Assembly (NCBI RefSeq): GCF_000346465.2
Contig: NC_034009.1
Span: 24,163,090 to 24,227,089 of the forward strand
Direction: 5' to 3'
Length of the DNA: 64,000 bases
Source: Prunus persica
Taxonomy: Eukaryota; Streptophyta; Magnoliopsida; Rosales; Rosaceae
Shown here: one piece after another, positions 13,971-23,828 of the stretch
Numbering within the stretch: the first letter of the stretch is position 1
Layout of the letters: each line of letters begins with the position of its first letter
Notes under the pieces: model-generated
The model's database searches: none
The model's input: only the letters and a program-made list of their open reading frames with translations
Told to the model about the DNA's origin: nothing
Translations under genes and position numbers: made by a program

Positions 13971-14639
13971 GGGTTAATCGTTTCATTAGTCCTTGAACTT
14001 AGACCCGATTTGCATTTGAGTACTTCAATTTTCAAAATGGTTCTCGTGGTCCTTTAACTTCACTTTCGTTAGGACAAATGGTCCGACCATCAATTTTGTT
14101 AACTTTTTCTGTTAAATGCACGGCAAAATAGTATTTTTATGTTAAAACAAAAAAAAGGTATTAAAAAAAAGGGCTCTTTAGTTTTAACCCATAAAAAACT
14201 TAACCAATTTGGAAGAAAGATAATTAATTTTGCTTAATTAATATAAAACCAAAGCCACCTAATTTTACCAAAAGGACATCCAACAACCCTAAAATTACTA
14301 CATGTGCCATTGTGCTTAACTGTCAAATACAGTTTATTTAATTATAAACCAAAACTTAAAACTGTCAAAACGACATAACATTCCCACAAAACACAACACA
14401 AAACGACACTACTCAAATTTAATCACTTCAAAAACTGGTTTCGCTCGACCTTTCATATCCCACTGCAAACCTACAAACTATTCTCCAAAAACGAAGCCGA
14501 TGAGCAGCAACGAGGACGACCAGAAACGAAGACGACGAGTAACGGCGACGACGACCAACGACCACCTACTACGAGCAACGACCACCGACGACGACCGAAA
14601 CTAAACCGTAAGAAAATGAATCAGTACTATCTTCGATTT

Positions 14640-15370
14640 TAGGTTTTACACCAACGACGGTTTCAGTACTGTTTCTTCCTTTTGGTTTCTGGTTGTTTGT
14701 AGTAGATTTTGACCAGAAACTGCAATGCAGTTTCTGGTTCCATAATTCAATTTCAAAGTGCTTTTTGCTAGGGTTTATGGGAATGTTATAACTGCTCATG
14801 AAGTTAAATGTGTTTTGATATTCGTTTTTGCTACTGTTTTTGCCTTTTGGTTTCTGGTTGTTTGTAGCAGATTTTGACCAGAAACTGCAGTTTCTGGTTC
14901 CATAATTCAATTTCAGAGTGCTTTTTGCTGGTTTATGGGAATGTTATAACTGCTCATGAAGATAAATGTGTTTTGATATTTGTTTTAGTACTTTGCCTTT
15001 TGGTTTCTGGTTGTTTGTAGCAGATTTTGACCAGAAACTGCATTCAATTTCAGAGTGCTTTTTACTAGGGTTTATGGGAATGTTATAACTGCTCATGAAG
15101 TTAAATGTGTTTTGATATTAGTTTCAGTACTGTTTTTGCCTTTTGGTTTCTGGTTGTTTGTAGCAGATTTTGACCAGAAACTGCAAAGCAGTTTCTGGTT
15201 CCATAATTCAATTTCAGAGTGCTTTTTGCTAGGGTTTATGGGAATGTTATAACTGCTCATGAAGTTAAATGTGTTTTGATATTAGTTTCAGTACTGTTTT
15301 TGCCTTTTGGTTTCTTTTCACATCAAATTTTGAGCAGCAGTGTCTGGTTGTTTGTTGCAGATTTTGACAC
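14640..15370. repeat. Five-copy tandem repeat with internal palindromes
   Basis: A unit of about 145-165 bp is repeated five times. The landmark GCCTTTTGGTTTCTGG occurs near 14678, 14841, 14994, 15138 and 15302. Most units carry a perfect or near-perfect inverted pair in which ACCAGAAACTGC is followed by GCAGTTTCTGGT (14712-14738, 14877-14898, 15173-15199). Related AAACTGCAGTGCAGTTT words continue at 15900-16370. Confidence 0.8.
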
Positions 15371-15392
15371 AAACTGCAGTGCATATCACAAA

Positions 15393-15656
15393 ATGGAACA
15401 AGAGATGTCACCACAAAAGAATGAAGCTGAAAACCAACCAAAGCGCAGAATCAAAACGATGGCTCAAAAGAGTAAACCAAAGCCAAAGCCAAACTATGAT
15501 CGGAAAGCAAAGCACCCGGACTATGTCCAATTTCGGTGCAATGCCTATGCTTTCAACAGCATCATTAGAGACATAAAGGACAAGCTCAATGAAAGGCAGA
15601 AAAAGCTTCTCAAGAAAACCCCTTTCAAAAAGCGTGGACAAGAAATTCATGAATGA
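15393..15656 (+). CDS. Small MULE-internal ORF, basic protein
   Basis: This is an open stretch with a very basic start (QPKRRIKTMAQKSKPKPKPN) followed by YVQFRCNAYAFNSIIRDIKD and KLNERQKKLLKKTPF. The second part has the flavour of N-terminal segments in plant transposon Ulp1/DUF1985-type proteins (a cysteine, then an E-R-Q-K helix), but the match is weak. It sits inside the MULE just after the tandem repeat. It is probably a leftover of element coding sequence; the start at the methionine near 15393 is a guess. Confidence 0.35.
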   Translation: MEQEMSPQKNEAENQPKRRIKTMAQKSKPKPKPNYDRKAKHPDYVQFRCNAYAFNSIIRDIKDKLNERQKKLLKKTPFKKRGQEIHE

Positions 15657-16427
15657 ATATCGAGCACAATATGTCACAAAACTCCTACACCACAAAAACT
15701 GTGTAATTAATCGTCTCTAGTGATTTGCCTTTCGTTAACTCAAGACAATATGTATCTTAATTCTTGTGGATGTTTGTAAATATTTCTAGTTATGGTATAT
15801 GAGAACATATTTCCTGTACATATAAACTGTAATATAATCTTGGAATAGGATGCAACAAAACGAAAAGGAAACAAACAAACTGCACTGAATTTTCTGGTCA
15901 AAAATACTGCAACAAATTAAAACTGCAGTGCAGTTTATATAAATAAATAAAAATAAAAAATCAGCTCAAAAAATGTGAAAAAAACCTAAAAGCCAAAGCC
16001 ATAATCAAAGTACTAAAACTTTGTTCAAAACACATTTAAGTAGGTCAGCATTGAAATGTAGTTTCTGCTCATAATCTGCAACAAATAAACAGAAACTGCA
16101 CTGCAGTTTCTGCAACAAAATCTGAAATAAACAGAACAACAAAATCTGCTCAAAATCTGAAAACAAGCATTGAATGGCAGCCGAAAACGAATATCCATCT
16201 GAAAACAAGCATTGAATGGCAGCCGAAAACGAATATCCACTCATTAAACAATTGTATAATTTTCATTAACTTCAAAAAAGAATCACAATATCCAATTAGA
16301 AGCTAAGTAGCCAATTACAAGCAACTAAAACTGCAATACAGTTTTTGCAAAAAGTGCAACGCAGAAACTGACTATACATTCGCTAAACCATATCTAAAAT
16401 AAAAAATTGTCAAATGAGAAGGAGTGT

Positions 16428-16620
16428 TCATATAATAGCCTTGCAAGTCTTCCTATTGTGCCCAGCAACACTGCACCGACTGCATTTCAATGGCCTTTTA
16501 AATTCACCAAAAACTTTGATCCTCTTTATTGGTGATCTTCCGGCTGGCCTCTTTGTAATTGGCGGAAGCACAACTCCAGCTGCAGAACCATTGCTGCCCA
16601 ATCCTTTCCCAATATCTGGC
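16428..16620 (-). pseudogene. MULE transposase C-terminus with CCHC zinc knuckle
   Basis: Translation of the minus strand gives PPITKRPAGR, then KCSRCSVAGHNRKTCKAII and a stop. C-X2-C-X4-H-X4-C after a PPxxKRPAGR tail is the usual ending of MuDR-type transposases. Only this last exon remains; the catalytic part is missing. It confirms the family of the surrounding element. Confidence 0.75.
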
Positions 16621-17789
16621 CAAATAATTTATAAATGTGAATTAAAGCCAAATCATTTCACCCCACACCAATGACAAGGCTGGCCAAACGAATTGTTAGA
16701 TCCATATAGTCTTAATAAATCAATAGATACAGAAACTTCGCTTGAGAAGAATCTGATATAGAAAATTGAAATAACGGATCTATTGTTAGATCCATATAGG
16801 TTGGCCTAATAGATCTACAAAATTGAAATAAGAATCTGATCTAGAAAACACATACCTCACCAGATGAAAAACAGAGCTTTGCGTGAAAAGAAGGAAGATG
16901 AGAGAGACGGTGTTGTTGTTGATGGAGACTAATAAGGAAGAGGAGAGAGAGCGAGTGTCGTCGTTGTTGATTGAGCGAAGAAGGAAGAGGAGAAAGAGAG
17001 GGCGTCGTATCGTCAATGGAGAGAAGAGGGAGTCGTCATCGCTAGAGTGAATAAGGAAGAGGAGAGAGAGAAAGGTGCTGAAATCTGATTTTAAAACAAA
17101 AGGGTAAAATTGTATTTTACCTTTATAATTTAGACAGGCCCAACGAATCTGGCCCTCCTCTTTGGCCTAATCCAAAATAACAATTCTTTTTTAGGTATTA
17201 AAACCCAAACAAAAATGCCCAATGTCTCAAATACTAATTAGTAAAGTTAATTATGTCTATTACCTAATTTTTCTTAAAAAAAATCATATATTTAAAATAA
17301 CAATAAAAGAAAATCAAATAAAAAACCAAAAAAAAAAAAAAGATAAACCAAGTTTGGGGAGTAGAAATCATGATAGAAGGGGAGAGTGAGAGTTTAATTT
17401 TAAGTTTTTAGTTTTTTTAATTTTTTATTCATATTTTAATCAAGTTTGATACAATAAGTTCGGGACTAATAAAATAATTAACCCATGTTTAATATATTAT
17501 ATAATCAAAACAAATTTTTCTAGCATTTCATTTATATTTTACATTTACGTCTAATAAAATGTTTAATTAAATTAAATCTCATGATAAATGTTTCATTTTG
17601 TCATTATTATATTTTTTTCATTATGAAAACTGGTCATCCAATCTAATATCAATCCGATTGGATTGGATTGGAAAAATCATAATCCAATCTATATTGAATT
17701 GGATATGGATTGACTAAATTATGTTAGTTTTGAACCAATACAAAACCTTACTACGAAACATAAAAAAATATCAAAAATAGTGGAAGATG

Positions 17790-18530
17790 TGTTGGAAGTT
17801 TGAAAGCAAATGTCCCACATTGGAGAAAACAAAAGGTTCCATAAGCTTTATAAGCATGAAACCTTAACATCAATTAAATAAAGATTGATGGGCTGATGGG
17901 CTTGGTAGTGAAGACTATCATGGTTGGCTTGCTTGATTAATACTAATATTTAATAATCAAGACTTGGGCCTTGGGCCTTGGGGTCTCTGAAAAATAAAAG
18001 AAATATACCTAGCCCGAAAATAAAATATATTTTTTATTTTTTTATTTTTCGGATTTCTTTGGCAGAAGTTAAATTCAAACCAGAAAGACTTATCTTTTTG
18101 TTTGAATTTGAACAGGTATAACTGATACTAACTGCTATTTTGAAGGGGTGTAATTCTATTATAAAACCACAAGTCCTAGGCCATAAGACGAATCTCTTTT
18201 TCTTTAAAACTATCTCATATTATTTTAAAGTTAACAACTGTATTGGAGAGAAGCACACCAACGTTCGACAGAATTCAAGGATCCGGTGCTGGACCCTTGA
18301 ATTATAGATAGTTGAATCCTGGGAGATAGACGCCTGTTGAACTTCAAGCACTGAGAAGAGGCGAAATTCTGTCTTTAGGACATTGCAAATACGCAAGCCT
18401 CTATCTTCAATAAAAGTCAGTATTCTGTACTTAATTTATATATTTGCACATTTATACAGACTTCGTAATTTTGCTACTGTTTGTATTTTAAGAATTGTGC
18501 AATAATATAGTGGTCCTATAGCATACAACA
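17790..18530 (+). mobile_element. Probable solo LTR
   Basis: The sequence begins TGTTGGAAGTTTGAAAG with a CCCACATTGG word, includes a TATAAAACC box near 18160, and ends AGCATACAACA, so it has TG...CA ends and an LTR-like promoter layout. No primer-binding site follows and no clean target duplication was seen; the edges are approximate. Confidence 0.4.
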
Positions 18531-18813
18531 TTTACTGATTATTTTTTTAACAAGATGAATGCAGATGCCCATGCGTGCATGTATAAAAGAAAACTTGTGT
18601 GTACATATGATCACTTTTAAATATAGTCGTGACGAAAGGATCAACAATTGAGAATCATTCATGGATTGGAATTTGTACAAATTCCATAGACATACGAAAG
18701 TTTCTTAATACTAGACAATTAGAAGCAGCAAAAGAAATTCAAACAAGCAAAGGCTTCTTCAATCCGAATCAGATTCTGACTGATGCTCGATCGACAACCA
18801 CAGCTGCATTTCC

Positions 18814-19221
18814 TTACTTGCGTGCCTCGCCATGCTTAGGTGCTTTGGTCATCTTCTTATCTATTGGAACCAAAGGTAGGTAGCCTAAGCCCGATATGTT
18901 ATAACCTTTTAGTGTCAAGTCCTTTACCACATGCTTGTATTTCTGGGACCAGTAAGAAGCTGCTGAAGAAGCCTTCTCAGCCACACTCTGGACTTTAGGG
19001 TACTGGTCGACCCACAACTTGGCAGATTGGTTGAAGAGAAACTGCTTATATTCTGTAACTGCATGATGAATAGCCGTGTGGGTGTCCCCATTTTGAGCAT
19101 CCTTTACAAATCTTTGGGCATTTCCCCATGCTTTCTGGATAAAACCGAGAGCTTGGCTCACAACCTGCTTATCAAAACCAGGAGGAGCATGCTTATCAAA
19201 CTCGTCTGCGGCTTGATCTAT
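18814..19221 (-). CDS. Last exon of a REF/SRPP/LDAP-family gene (partial)
   Basis: This exon encodes 135 residues of a rubber elongation factor / small rubber particle / lipid-droplet-associated protein. Recognisable parts are IDQAADEFDKHAPPGFDKQ, GFIQKAWGNAQRF and YLPLVPIDKK. The acceptor (TTTCCCAG before the first codon) puts it in phase 0. In the family this is the C-terminal exon; the conserved N-terminal part (YLGFVRVAA-like) was not found upstream before the truncated GCS1 copy begins. Family members coat lipid droplets. The exon is either a relic or, because phase and strand fit, the 3' exon of a GCS1-REF chimera with the exons at 20346-22756. Confidence 0.8.
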   Translation of the reverse strand: MDQAADEFDKHAPPGFDKQVVSQALGFIQKAWGNAQRFVKDAQNGDTHTAIHHAVTEYKQFLFNQSAKLWVDQYPKVQSVAEKASSAASYWSQKYKHVVKDLTLKGYNISGLGYLPLVPIDKKMTKAPKHGEARK

Positions 19222-19378
19222 CTGGGAAAATAAATAAATAAAAGCATCCATTAGTTCTGCAAAAACTTGTGAATGCCCTAAGAAAATCTTACCTATATAG
19301 ATCTATCAAGAGATTTCGAGCCTTGTTGAGATTTATCTTAATTATGTTTTTTGCCGAATAATTATTAGGAGTCAGTCG

Positions 19379-20140
19379 TTTCCTTCTTGGTCTTTAGGAA
19401 TCCCTCTAGTGGATTTGTTAGACGGGATTTACTAATTAGTTGTTTGTACGCTCCTTTAGAGCATCCACAGTAGGGGGTGTATATGGGGGTGTATTTTAAA
19501 TATACACCCCTAGTCACCGGAATCGTCTCCAATGGGGAGATGTAAAGGGATGTAAATATACATCGCCACCATGGGGATGTAAAATAAAATGTATATTTAC
19601 ATCTATTTTTACATCCCTTGCAGGCGGACCCACCCGAGAAAATAGAAGAAAAATGAAGAAAAGTCATCATAAAAGGCTGGGACCCACGGCTACAGTAATT
19701 GCTGAAAAAAAAATTCACATGTTGTTTGCTCATTTGAGGTTTTTATGCTCCCCCAATGTTTTTGGATGAAATCATATCTTCTCCGAATTTAAATATTTTT
19801 AGGTCTATTTGTTTGAAAAATTAAAATTAACCTAATACAAAAAAAATTAATTTTATAAAGTAAACATAAAATACAAATTTAACACAAAAACGAATTAAGA
19901 CAAACAAAACAATTATACATCTTAGATTTACATCTTTTCTCATTGGAGTAAAAAACGTATTTACACCCCCCGGAGGTGTAAAGGGGATGTAAAAATAGCT
20001 TTACACCCCCGAATTTACACCCCCCATTGTGGATGCTCTTATAAGACGAGCAAGTTTCAGTCAATGAATAACAAGTACAGTTCAGCAATTCTATTGTCTT
20101 CTTGTATTTTCAAAGCTATCTATTAGTTCCCACAGCATGC
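19379..20140. mobile_element. LTR fragment split by a MITE
   Basis: Joining the sequence on either side of the MITE at 19459-20038 gives an LTR-like stretch: TGTTAGACGGGATTTACTAA, then a TATAAGACGAGC box, then TCAGTCAATGAATAACAAG and CTTCTTGTATTTTCAAAGC. Boundaries and family are uncertain. It lies between the truncated GCS1 copy and the REF exon, so it may mark the rearrangement breakpoint. Confidence 0.4.
19459..20038. mobile_element. PIF/Harbinger-type MITE (580 bp)
   Basis: Terminal inverted repeats begin GAGCATCCACAGTAGGGGG on the left; the right end is TTGTGGATGCTC preceded by CACCCCCCA. A TTA target duplication flanks the element (19456-19458 and 20039-20041). Internal ACACCCC/GGGGTGT words are repeated and inverted. 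There is no coding potential. Confidence 0.85.
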
Positions 20141-20345
20141 GCAAGGGTGCAGAACCAGTTAGCATCATAGAAGTGCAGGACAAATAAACTTGACTTTTCA
20201 CCATGTTATCCTAAATCACCACAATATGTCCACAATATCTATGTGACTAAATATAGATATTCAATTTCAACAACACATTCAAAGACCAGGCTAAATGCAA
20301 TGGGGTTTGTAATATATGGTGCATTATACTAAGAAGATGAAATAC

Positions 20346-22756
20346 CTTGTCAGGCTGATCAAAGCTCTTCTCAAATTTTGTGTCAAATTCTCTTTGCTTC
20401 TCCATCAGTTGACTGGTCAGTGAGGTACCTTCATATTACAGAGAAACTAACAAAAAGTAAAGAGGACAGCAACGACGTCTCAATTGGGAGCCACTTCCGT
20501 GAAATCGGGAAATGGACACACACAGAGATAAAAGAAGAGCAGAAAGCAGAATTGTAATTTCTGGTTACCCAAAATTGAAGGCAAAGTTATCAGTAAGGTT
20601 TAGCAGAATAACCTTGGGAAGAGCTTTGATCCCTTTGGAAGAACTTCCAAGTTCATGATTGTTAAACATTGGTTACTGATTCAGTCCTAAGGATCCCTTT
20701 GGAAGTCTGACTATAAAGCTTGAACTTTTGGAGCTACCTTTATTTTGTTTTTAAATAATTTTCTCTTTCACATTTATGAGTTTCTTGTATACTTTTGTGT
20801 ACTCGGTGGAATCTTGTGTGCTTCTATCATTTTTACTTATTAAGATTTAATGGAAGAGGAACCTGTGAGGCTGCTGACACGTTCTTCTACTCTTGAACTT
20901 TCCAAATCAGTTCCGGATATGAATGCAATATCTGTCTTGAAAGGAATCTTAGCAGAAATCTGCATAAGAACGGGAAACCACAGGAGAAGGTAGATGAGAC
21001 TAACGATCCTATGATACACAACACAACTAAGATGTTTTCCCAGATAACTACTACTCTTTTCCACCATGACAACGAACCTGAAAAACTAGAATATTTGGAG
21101 ATTTATCAGAAATGTCAGGTAGCTGCAGTGGACCAAACTTCCTTACCTAGAAACATGGCAACGAAACCCCAAGTGGTCAAGGCAAGAATATGACTGATAT
21201 TAAAAGCTGAAAATTCTTCCTAGCTATATAACAAAATAATGGCATGAAAATCCCACATACTTGTGGTTCAAGATATTCCTGGACAATATCAGATAAATTG
21301 TGAGTATGAGGCATCTTAAAACCAAAATAATGAACTTCCACATCACCCTGTAAAGGAAACACAGAGAAGTATGCAACATATCAGTATGAAGGCCTTCAAA
21401 ACTATACATCAACTGAAAAATGACTAAGAACATGTATCACGTGGAACTGACCGTCAATTGGACACAAAGATAAATATAAGGTAAATAACAATGCCTTCAT
21501 AACATTACCCGTGATTTTAGATGTAGCTGCCAACTTCCAATATCCGTACGTAAACCAGATGCAAGGGGAGAGCTCTCACGAATTCCCAAATTATCACCAC
21601 CTAAAGTTAGAGCATTTCCATCTTCATCAGCCAAATAGAAAAACAGATGCGCACTTCTCCAAAATTCCTCATTCCGCTTAGATCTGTGAATGAAGCATGA
21701 TGAGAAGAGTAGTGAGTGCCTAAAGAAGGCAGCCTAATTCTGCCAACTATGCACAAGTAATTGCCATCTATTGTTATTGGAAACAAAAATGCCAGTACCC
21801 TACGCATTTATAAACCAAATGTTATAGAAATAAGTAACTTGTGGCTATACTTATGGCTTCGCACATCGATTCGAACCACCCAATCTCCTCCATAGCCACT
21901 GTCTTCCCCCTTAGATTTGAAGAAACTTGTGGCCAAGTTCATGTCATGGTCAACAATGACTTGATGTCCAAAATTGTAGTCATCATGATGTGCCCAACTA
22001 TATATGCTCAGCTCATCAGAGTCTTTGCGAACATGGCGCAAGAAACTTTTCCCGTCATTTCCACCAATCCACATTAACCCGGCAATCAAAGACCGAGGGG
22101 TCCTGCAAGGTGCAACGGCTGTAATTAGTAATTACCACCACATCATCATTTGCAATCCAAAAAGCCTAAATAAACAAAAGATCAAGCATAAATTACAACA
22201 ATCCAAACGAAGGAACACAAATTATACCCCCCCAAAAAAAAAAAACAAGATTTTGGGGTGGCAATGGCAAAGAATCAATCAAACACCTGGAACGGATTCC
22301 GAGATAAACACGAGGGCGATATGTTCCCCAATACAAGCTCTCCTTGTTCTCACCTTCAGACTGCCACGGCCCCGAAAATACACTCAGATTCAGACCTAAA
22401 AATACACACAGAAATCAGAAAAGAGAAATCGAATGGCGCCATACCTGAAGGGTATCCATGAGCTCTGAAGTAGGGGAGGACCTAACGAGTCCCCTAGCTC
22501 TGTTAGCTTCTCGAACAGGATTTACAAGGTTGAAGATAAAAAGCAAGGCGACGAAGAACCCAAACGCGCCAAGCCCTAGCAGGCGCTTGAGGTCGACGTT
22601 GAAACTTCCAATTGAAGTGTGGCTTCTACTTCTATCTCTAAGCGGCCTCGAATTGGTCTCTGTTCGCCGGAGAGTAACGGCGTCGCGGTCATTGTCGTCC
22701 TCTGCATCGCTGTGGGATTTGGCTCTGCTTCGAACACTTGTTTCAGTTGCAGACAT
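20346..22756 (-). CDS. GCS1-like, truncated after exon 8
   Basis: This is a second copy of the glucosidase I gene containing only exons 1-8: 22445-22756, 22287-22360, 21851-22102, 21509-21683, 21261-21347, 21078-21146, 20863-20959 and 20346-20428 (1149 nt, 383 codons). Exons 2-8 have exactly the same lengths as in the intact gene, all splice sites are GT-AG and no stop or frameshift was found, despite clear divergence. Exon 1 encodes an N-terminal tail and signal anchor (LLGLGAFGFFVALLFIFNLV) longer and different from the parent. Exons 9-22, with the GH63 catalytic domain, are absent; homology fades in intron 8 near 20.1-20.2 kb. It cannot be an active glucosidase. It ends in phase 0 upstream of a phase-0 REF exon. 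Confidence 0.75.
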
Positions 22757-23003
22757 TACTTTTGGACTTCACGCTCGACTGAGACTGAGACTGAGACGGA
22801 GACTGAGAGGCCGAGCCAAGTGTATATACGTAGAATTTGGAACGAATACTGGGACTTTTTGTTTCCCGATACGCTGCGACTTTGAAAAGGTTTTCGCTCC
22901 AATTTCTCCATACTGCCTTTACGCCACGTGTGCTGCTATATCATTTTTTAGTCGAAATTTGCCAATTGTATTTTTGGCCTAAAAACAAAAAAATATTGCA
23001 TAG
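22757..23003 (-). promoter_or_regulatory. Promoter of the truncated GCS1 copy
   Basis: The upstream region is homologous to that of the intact GCS1, including TTCGCTCCAATTTCTC and a CACGTG box at 22925-22930. From 22935 onward the sequence belongs to the 1-kb tandem duplication whose second copy is at 36848-37850. It ends in the CATAG target site of the LTR element. Confidence 0.5.
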
Positions 23004-23206
23004 TGTTGTAAATTGATGAAAGTGGAGCCCATATGTCGGAAGGATATTTCCCTACACCTTCAGATACTTTCCTTTTCTAGCCAAAGCCTTTGCCTATAAA
23101 ATAGGGCATACTCATTTGTGATCAACTGAAAATGACTGAATGAAAACATCAGTTCCTATAATTTCTCTATCTAAATTCTCTCTTCAATTCCTTTAGTTTT
23201 ATAACA
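23004..23206 (+). repeat. 5' LTR of the 11.9-kb element
   Basis: 203 bp with mirrored ends (TGTTGTAAA / TTTATAACA). It contains a TATAAAATAGGGC box near 23096. By eye about nine substitutions and one 3-bp indel separate it from the 3' LTR. It is followed by CGTTATTAGCACGA, possibly the primer-binding site. Confidence 0.85.
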
Positions 23207-23395
23207 CGTTATTAGCACGAATTCGCTTTCAAAAATACCAGCTGAATTCTCTAATGAAACCAGATCTTTTATTCCTTTTTTTCTTCTTCCTCACCACCTC
23301 AAGCCCCATTCAGATCATTGTCTAAGCTATAGAGAGAGAGACCAAACAAAAGATAGAAGGAAAAAAAAAAGAAAAAGGAAAAGGAGAGGAGCTTT
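23207..23395. other. Leader of the LTR element
   Basis: Noncoding, pyrimidine-rich and then purine-rich (GAGAGAGAGACC, then A/G runs). It ends abruptly where the truncated 5' LTR of the inner Copia element begins. Confidence 0.5.
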
Positions 23396-23828
23396 TAATC
23401 TCTCTGTAGAAATTGATTAACAAATACGATTCAAGAAATACAATTCTCTCTGAAATTTCCTTTCTTCTTCTTCTTCTCTTCAGTATAATGAATGTTATCA
23501 TGGTATCAAGAGCTTAGTTCAATCTGATTTTTTTACTTCCGCTCACAATCCTCTTTTATCTCTTATCGATTTTGCAACTTTTCTTGTTCCTGATAAATCC
23601 TAAATTTTTCAATTTCATCTTCCAACTCTTCGATTTCTTGTTCCTGATAAACCCTAAATTTTCAATTTCATCTTCTAATTCTTCGATTTTTGTCGTCTTA
23701 TCTTCAAAATTCTTGTCGTTTCTGCATCGATTCCTTCACAAATTCCTTTTTTTACACTTTTCTTCGTGGTGTTGTTCTTCAATTTCTAGATCTTGCACAG
23801 TTTTCTTTGTGTGATACCGTAAGCATTC

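Larger units (their letters stand above)
13971..17484. mobile_element. Mutator-like element (MULE) with 10-bp target duplication
   Basis: The ends are inverted: GGGTTAATCGTTTCATTAGT at the left, and the right end reads GGGTTAATTATTTTATTAGT in reverse complement. A direct repeat ATGTTTAATA flanks both sides (13961-13970 and 17485-17494), the 9-11-bp duplication expected of Mutator. A second pair of similar arms (about 14168 and 17215 inverted) suggests long, decayed terminal repeats of 200 bp or more. Inside are a transposase zinc-knuckle fragment on the minus strand, a small plus-strand ORF and a palindrome-rich repeat array. No full transposase is present. Confidence 0.8.

Noticed and set aside
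13586..17710. A hAT element enclosing the MULE
   Set aside because: The left end looks like a hAT terminus, but no matching right end or 8-bp target repeat was found.
22619..22885. Plus-strand frames over GCS1-copy exon 1
   Set aside because: Antisense shadows of the minus-strand exon and of the repeated GAGACTGA leader.
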